A stretch of DNA of 64,000 nt from Poecilobothrus nobilitatus (taxonomy: Eukaryota > Arthropoda > Insecta > Diptera > Dolichopodidae). A program made the translations under genes and the position numbers. The notes under the pieces are model-generated. The model did not search any database, was not told the origin of the DNA, and was given only the letters and a program-made list of their open reading frames with translations. This document shows, piece after piece, positions 59,891 through 64,000 of this stretch; position 1 is the first letter of the stretch, and the number at the start of each line of letters is the position of its first letter. The stretch lies in assembly GCA_947095535.1 (NCBI GenBank), contig OX352774.1:211222965-211286964 (forward strand). Reading direction: 5' to 3'.

Positions 59891-60535
59891 ATTATATTTC
59901 TTGAATTAATCTTTCTATTGATTGGTTTATTGACAACATTTCATACTTATCTGAAAGTTCTCAGAGAGGTTATTTAAATTTCTTAATAAGATTATCATTA
60001 ACTCAGACCATAACAAAAGATATTTATTTATGCCCAAGCATTTTTGTGCAAAGTTTAAAAAAAATCGTCAACGAGAGCTAAATGTACAATCAATATTGGC
60101 CAGCTGTCACGAAAGTGTTAAAGAAAGATGACATTTTATGATATCATTATGATATTATATTATATTTGTTCAGAAAAATGATGTGTAACAAACGCATTCA
60201 TTTTAAAATGTTGTGTTCGATGTGTTCTATTATAGAAAAAAAAATAAAATATACATAGGTATAGCTACAATGTATACAGTATAGATATAATTTCTAATTG
60301 GAAATATTTTTAATTTTTCAAAATATGATACATTAGGTATGAAGGATGGTAAAGGGAAAGAAAAAAATCATAAAAAAAAAATAATATTTCATTCATTCAT
60401 TTTTTTTCGACTTGATTTTTTTTTTTTTAAATTGATTTTATTTTGTATTGACATAGATACTTACATACCAATATATGTGCATATAAAAAAAAAATTTTCT
60501 TAAATAATTTTAAATTGTCATTTTATAATTTTTTT
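59891..60535. other. A+T-rich non-coding DNA
   Basis: Nothing recognised. Separates the inverted pair H2/H3 together with two SINEs. Confidence 0.45.
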
Positions 60536-60539
60536 TTTT

Positions 60540-60757
60540 TTTTAATATTATATCGTCCAGATATAAATATCTGCCGATATTTTTAGGACCCTTTTGCTTT
60601 TAGCATGTGGGCCATCAAGTATTAAATTATAATTATACTTAATATCTTGTTTACATTATTTTATTATATTTTATATTATATTTCTCCTGACCGGGGTTTG
60701 AACCCGAGACCTTTCGCCTGAAAGACCGGTGACTTACGCACTGCACTTTTGTCAAAT
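60540..60757 (-). mobile_element. SINE C copy 3 with LINE-derived 3' block
   Basis: On the minus strand the head starts at about 60750. It has an A box damaged in GTGCAGTGCGTAAGTCACC and a B box GGGTTTGAACCCC-like stretch (about 60703-60690, CTCGGGTTCAAACCCC). An A+T-rich body leads to GATGGCCCACATGC (reverse of 60603-60616), which is the same 14 bases as in the 3' UTR of the 15 kb LINE. An A-run is at the end (T-run 60529-60543). Confidence 0.72.
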
Positions 60758-61019
60758 TTATAAATTTTAAAATAAAGAAACAGGACCAAACAAATATTTT
60801 ATTATAGGAAGCAGGCCAACAAATATTTTATTATAATTGTTTATGAATTGTAAATTGTAATGGGTAATCTATTTTGTTTAGATTTATTATACCCTACACA
60901 TTAAGTATAGGGTATATTAACTTTGATATGGTATTTGTAACCACCAAAAGGAAGCGAGTTAGGTATAGACATGTATATATATTCTGAATCAGGATCACCT
61001 CCTGAGTCCATTTAGCGAT

Positions 61020-61040
61020 GTCCGTCCGTCCGTCCGTCCG
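61020..61040 (+). repeat. (GTCC)5 microsatellite of H3
   Basis: Five perfect GTCC units directly after the conserved core. Confidence 0.9.
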
Positions 61041-61139
61041 CACGATAACTCAAAAAATAATGATGCTATCTTGATGAAATGTATACTGTAGATTAACAAT
61101 GACTAAGGTAAGGCGGGGATTGTAAATGGACGAAATCGG

Positions 61140-61930
61140 ATCATGCGTTCGGGTACCTCCCATACAACTCCCAAAACGGAATACGCATATCTTTGAAATT
61201 AATAAAGATAGAAACTTAAAATTTTGTACGAGGCTGTGTTTTCCTGAATACCTGATATCCCTAAAATTTGAGATGAATTGGAGTGGTTGTTCGGGTAGCT
61301 CCCATACAACTTTCAAAACCGAACAAGCATATCTTCGAAATTAATAAAGATAAAAACTTCAAATTTAGTACTAGGGTGTTGTTTCCTGAATCCCTTATTT
61401 GTCAAAAATTTGAGAAGAATTGGAGGAGCTGTTCGGATACCTCCCATACAACTCCCAAAACTGAACAAGCATATCTTCGAAATTAATAAAGATAGAAACT
61501 TCAAATTGATACGAAGGTGTTGTTTCCTAAATCCCTTATTTGCCTAAAATTTGAGATGAATTGGAGTGATCGTTCGGGTACCTCCCATAGAACTCCCAAA
61601 ACCGAACAAGCATATCTTCGAAATTAATAAAGATAGAAACTGCAAATTTGATACCAGGGTGTTGTTTCCTGAATCCCTGATTTGCCTAAAATTTCAGATG
61701 AATTGGAATGGTTGTTCGGGTATCTCTCACACAACTCCCAAGGCCGAACAAGCATATCTTCGAAATTAATAAATATAAAAACTTGAAATTTGATATAAGA
61801 GTATTCTACCCTGTTCTGATGATGTCTCTAAAATTTGAAATAAATTGGGGTGGTGGTCCGGGTGCCTCCACACACTTCCCAAGACCTTACAAGCATATCT
61901 TCGAATTTAATAAAGATAGAAACATGAAAT
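61140..61930 (+). repeat. Central 142-bp tandem repeats of H3, six units
   Basis: The marker ATCTTCGAAATT-type sequence begins at about 61191, 61333, 61475, 61616, 61758 and 61899. Units share GGGTACCTCCCATACAACTC and GAACAAGCATATCTTCGAAA. The last unit carries the same edge variant as in H1 (CTACCCTGTTCTGATGATGT). Confidence 0.9.
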
Positions 61931-62082
61931 TTTGTACAAAGGTTGTAAAAGCATTTATTTTTTTTAACTTATATTAAATACCTAACTAAAATAACTTATG
62001 GATTTTTAATTTAATTTGAATTTTTTAGGTGTAGGGTATAAATAAGTCGGTTGCATCGACTTTACTGTTACATTTACTTGTT

Positions 62083-62440
62083 TTTTTTTGTTAAAAAGAT
62101 GTTTTTTTCCAAATTTTATTATAATCAAAGTATAGTTATAAGAAGTAGTTTCACTCTTTTTTATAAAATTAATTTTTCATACAACAAAAAAGTCTATTTT
62201 CAAGAGTTCGTGCAATATATTTTTATATTTTTCATATCCACTGTATGTCTGTGCATAGTGAAAACATATGAAAAGAAGAACAGCATTATATATTTTTATA
62301 ATCATAATATTTAATCTATAAATGATAGACCTTTAAAACCCTTTTACTCAATGATTTACCAACCAACTTTAATTTTTTGTTCTAAATGATAAATATTCAG
62401 TACAGTCATCTTACAATATCAATATGTTTCCAAAATTGCT
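62083..62440. other. A+T-rich DNA, possibly the body of a Helitron fragment
   Basis: No gene recognised. The open frame 62051-62314 starts inside the H3 end and has no motif. If the 62.45 kb terminus is real, its element body lies here. Confidence 0.35.
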
Positions 62441-62444
62441 AATT

Positions 62445-62482
62445 AAAACACCTCGAATTTCGAGGGACGGGTGAATACTAGT
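62445..62482 (+). mobile_element. Candidate canonical Helitron 3' terminus
   Basis: A perfect short palindrome CCTCGAATTTCGAGG (62451-62465) is followed 12 bases later by CTAG (62478-62481) and then T. Helitron 3' ends have a hairpin about 10-12 bases before CTRR and insert next to T, so the fit is good. No 5' TC end could be placed, and no second copy is in the window. Confidence 0.5.
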
Positions 62483-64000
62483 GTTATTTTATTATGGGAA
62501 CCTAAATGAATTGATTGGTGTGCGCTTATAATGTGTTAGGTATAGATTTCAACTACCTAAACTTAGAAAAGAAAATGGTAAAATTAATTTCAGTAAATTT
62601 TTAACATTAAATTCTTTCACAATACTACAAATAAAAAAAACTTTAATATAATTTTTATCCTTAAAAATAAAATTAACACTGTTCTATTTTCCACTTTTAT
62701 AAATAAAAATAAATTTTCAAATTTTTATTCTTTTTACATGTTCTATAATGATTTGTTTCGCTGTAATACTTTTAATTACGATTTAATTAGCCGAAAACGA
62801 ATTAAAAGCGTTAAATTTTTAGTACAATATACGCAACGTTTTTCGAATTTATAACGACAAAACAAAAACAAAAAAAGTAAAAAAACAAAAAGAAAAACAA
62901 ATAAGTGGACCTTTTCAAAAAAAATTTAAATTCTCTTCTTATATTTATACTTAACCCCAACAACTTACCAAGGTAAACCATTACCAGTTACGAAAAAAAA
63001 AGAATATCTTTTTTTTTTTTTTTTTTTAAATTCCATTTGACAGTGGTTTGTTTTTCTTTGGTTTTTCTTTTCTGTGAAAATGTCTTACGTGTCTTCACCA
63101 ATCTTATTTTCTCTGTTTTCTTCTGTTCTGTTTGTCATTAAAAGTTTTAGATTTTAAGAAGATTTGTTTTGTTACTTTTTGTGATGGGTACACAATATTA
63201 TACTTGATAATTGTGAAGATTGAAAAACCGGAAAATTTTTAAATATGTATTATTGAATATTAAATGGAACTAGACTTCATTTTTTTTAAAAAATAAATTC
63301 ATTAATAGGGAGCAGTTTTGAGATAGTAAATGTTGATAATGGATAGATTGATCCGTAATCGGTTACTGATATTTAAAAAATGATGTGAAACATAAAAGTA
63401 TCTGCTCCATATGAAAGTTATTTACGATTATTTAGTTGAAACTTATGATTCCAAAAAGTTTTTAATTTATGTAGGGGTTTGAATCAGAGTTTTTTTTTAC
63501 ATTTTGTAAGAAAGTTAAGTAATATATAAATATTCTATAAGAAAGTATGAAACGTACAGGATATTTAAAAGTTTTTTATTTCAGACATAAATAAATTTAT
63601 ATAGAGGAATAATAACATATAAGAAACAATAATTGTTTTGAGCTTTTTCATCCTGTTTTGCAATCACTAAAAAATCTAATAATTGGTATATACTTCTATA
63701 TACTGTATATGGTAGTGTATGGCACAAATTGCCAGCTAATAGTATGCCTTAAGATGTAAGAAAACATCTTGTTATTGTTGTTCTAATTCGTTTTTTTTTT
63801 TTTATAATTAGTTTACCAAACAAATTAGAGAAAATTATACCACATTATTTCTACTGTCATTTAAGTTTAGGAAAAACGTGAAAAGCAGACAAAATTAGTT
63901 ATTTTATTGTTTTTTTTTTTGCTTTGTGAAGATCAGTTGATAGTAACCAAAACTCATTACATTATCCTTCATTGCAGAAGATACTTTCGAAACATATTCT
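62483..64000. other. A+T-rich non-coding DNA
   Basis: No gene recognised. A frame at about 63714-63749 reads SVWHKLPANSMP, faintly like the LWNSLP motif of LINEs, but it is too short to call. Confidence 0.45.

Larger units (their letters stand above)
60888..62082 (+). mobile_element. Family H element 3 (six 142-bp units)
   Basis: The sense strand is plus. It starts with TATACCCTACAC and an inner TATAGGGTATA that forms a terminal hairpin. Next are TTTGTAACCACCAAAAGGAA, CAGGATCACCTCCTGAGTCC (about 60987-61006), a (GTCC)5 tract and six tandem units. The subterminal GTGTAGGGTATA is at 62029-62040 and the 3' hairpin AGTCG-7 nt-CGACT at 62045-62061. It ends TTTACTTGTTTTTTTTT. The core is the part most like Drosophila DINE-1/mini-me sequence (from memory). 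No protein-coding capacity, so it relies on a full Helentron elsewhere. Confidence 0.88.

Noticed and set aside
63705..63760. Fourth LINE J remnant (SVWHKLPANSMP)
   Set aside because: Only a short loose resemblance to the LWNSLP motif, with no 3' UTR or poly(A) support.

Overview
This window is eukaryotic and probably comes from a brachyceran fly (Diptera). It is extremely A+T-rich, with homopolymer runs, (AT)n and (TAAA)n tracts, no operons and no continuous coding. The fly assignment is an inference. It rests on elements that carry the DINE-1/mini-me core (the AGGATCACCTCCTGAGTC region beside a (GTCC)n tract), which I know from Drosophila and other flies, and on a DD41D (rosa-type) mariner. 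I found no host exon, tRNA gene or rRNA gene, so the window is either intergenic or inside a very long intron.

Almost everything interpretable is transposable-element sequence. Positions 0.6-3.1 kb hold a head-to-tail chain of retroposons: a 3' end, SINE A, another 3' end, an I-like LINE relic, and a second SINE A interrupted by SINE B. Each starts just after the (TAAA)n tail of the one before. A broken mariner lies at 5.23-6.51 kb. A family with GCACATTTCC inverted ends and 477-bp internal repeats (family F) lies at 7.94-10.61 kb and 24.7-25.5 kb. A second LINE family (J) leaves 3' ends with poly(A) at 11.9, 46.5 and 57.5 kb. A 5'-truncated but still open I-like LINE is at 15.0-15.97 kb.

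Two subfamilies of Helentron/DINE-like elements are present. Family H has central 142-bp tandem repeats (12.45, 58.47 and 60.89 kb). Family K has no such array (28.2, 37.3 and 52.1 kb). Their bodies differ, but both have matching 12-bp subterminal inverted repeats and a 3' hairpin with a 5-bp stem and 7-nt loop, followed by a T-run. Three tRNA-derived SINE families occur. A ends like the I-like LINEs, with a hairpin and (TAAA)n. B ends in poly(A) and shares a central hairpin with A. C carries a GATGGCCC block also found in the 15 kb LINE.

Other structures are a ~396-bp near-palindromic element (54.9 kb), a 218-bp satellite-like dimer (50.1 kb), a 150-bp tandem within a SINE C copy (19.6 kb) and a candidate canonical Helitron 3' terminus (62.45 kb). 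The remainder (about 20.2-23.0, 25.5-28.2, 29.8-37.3 and 38.5-44.7 kb) is featureless A+T-rich DNA with microsatellites. The most interesting biology is the SINE-LINE partnership and the paired-end architecture of the two Helentron families. All element boundaries and identities were judged by eye.
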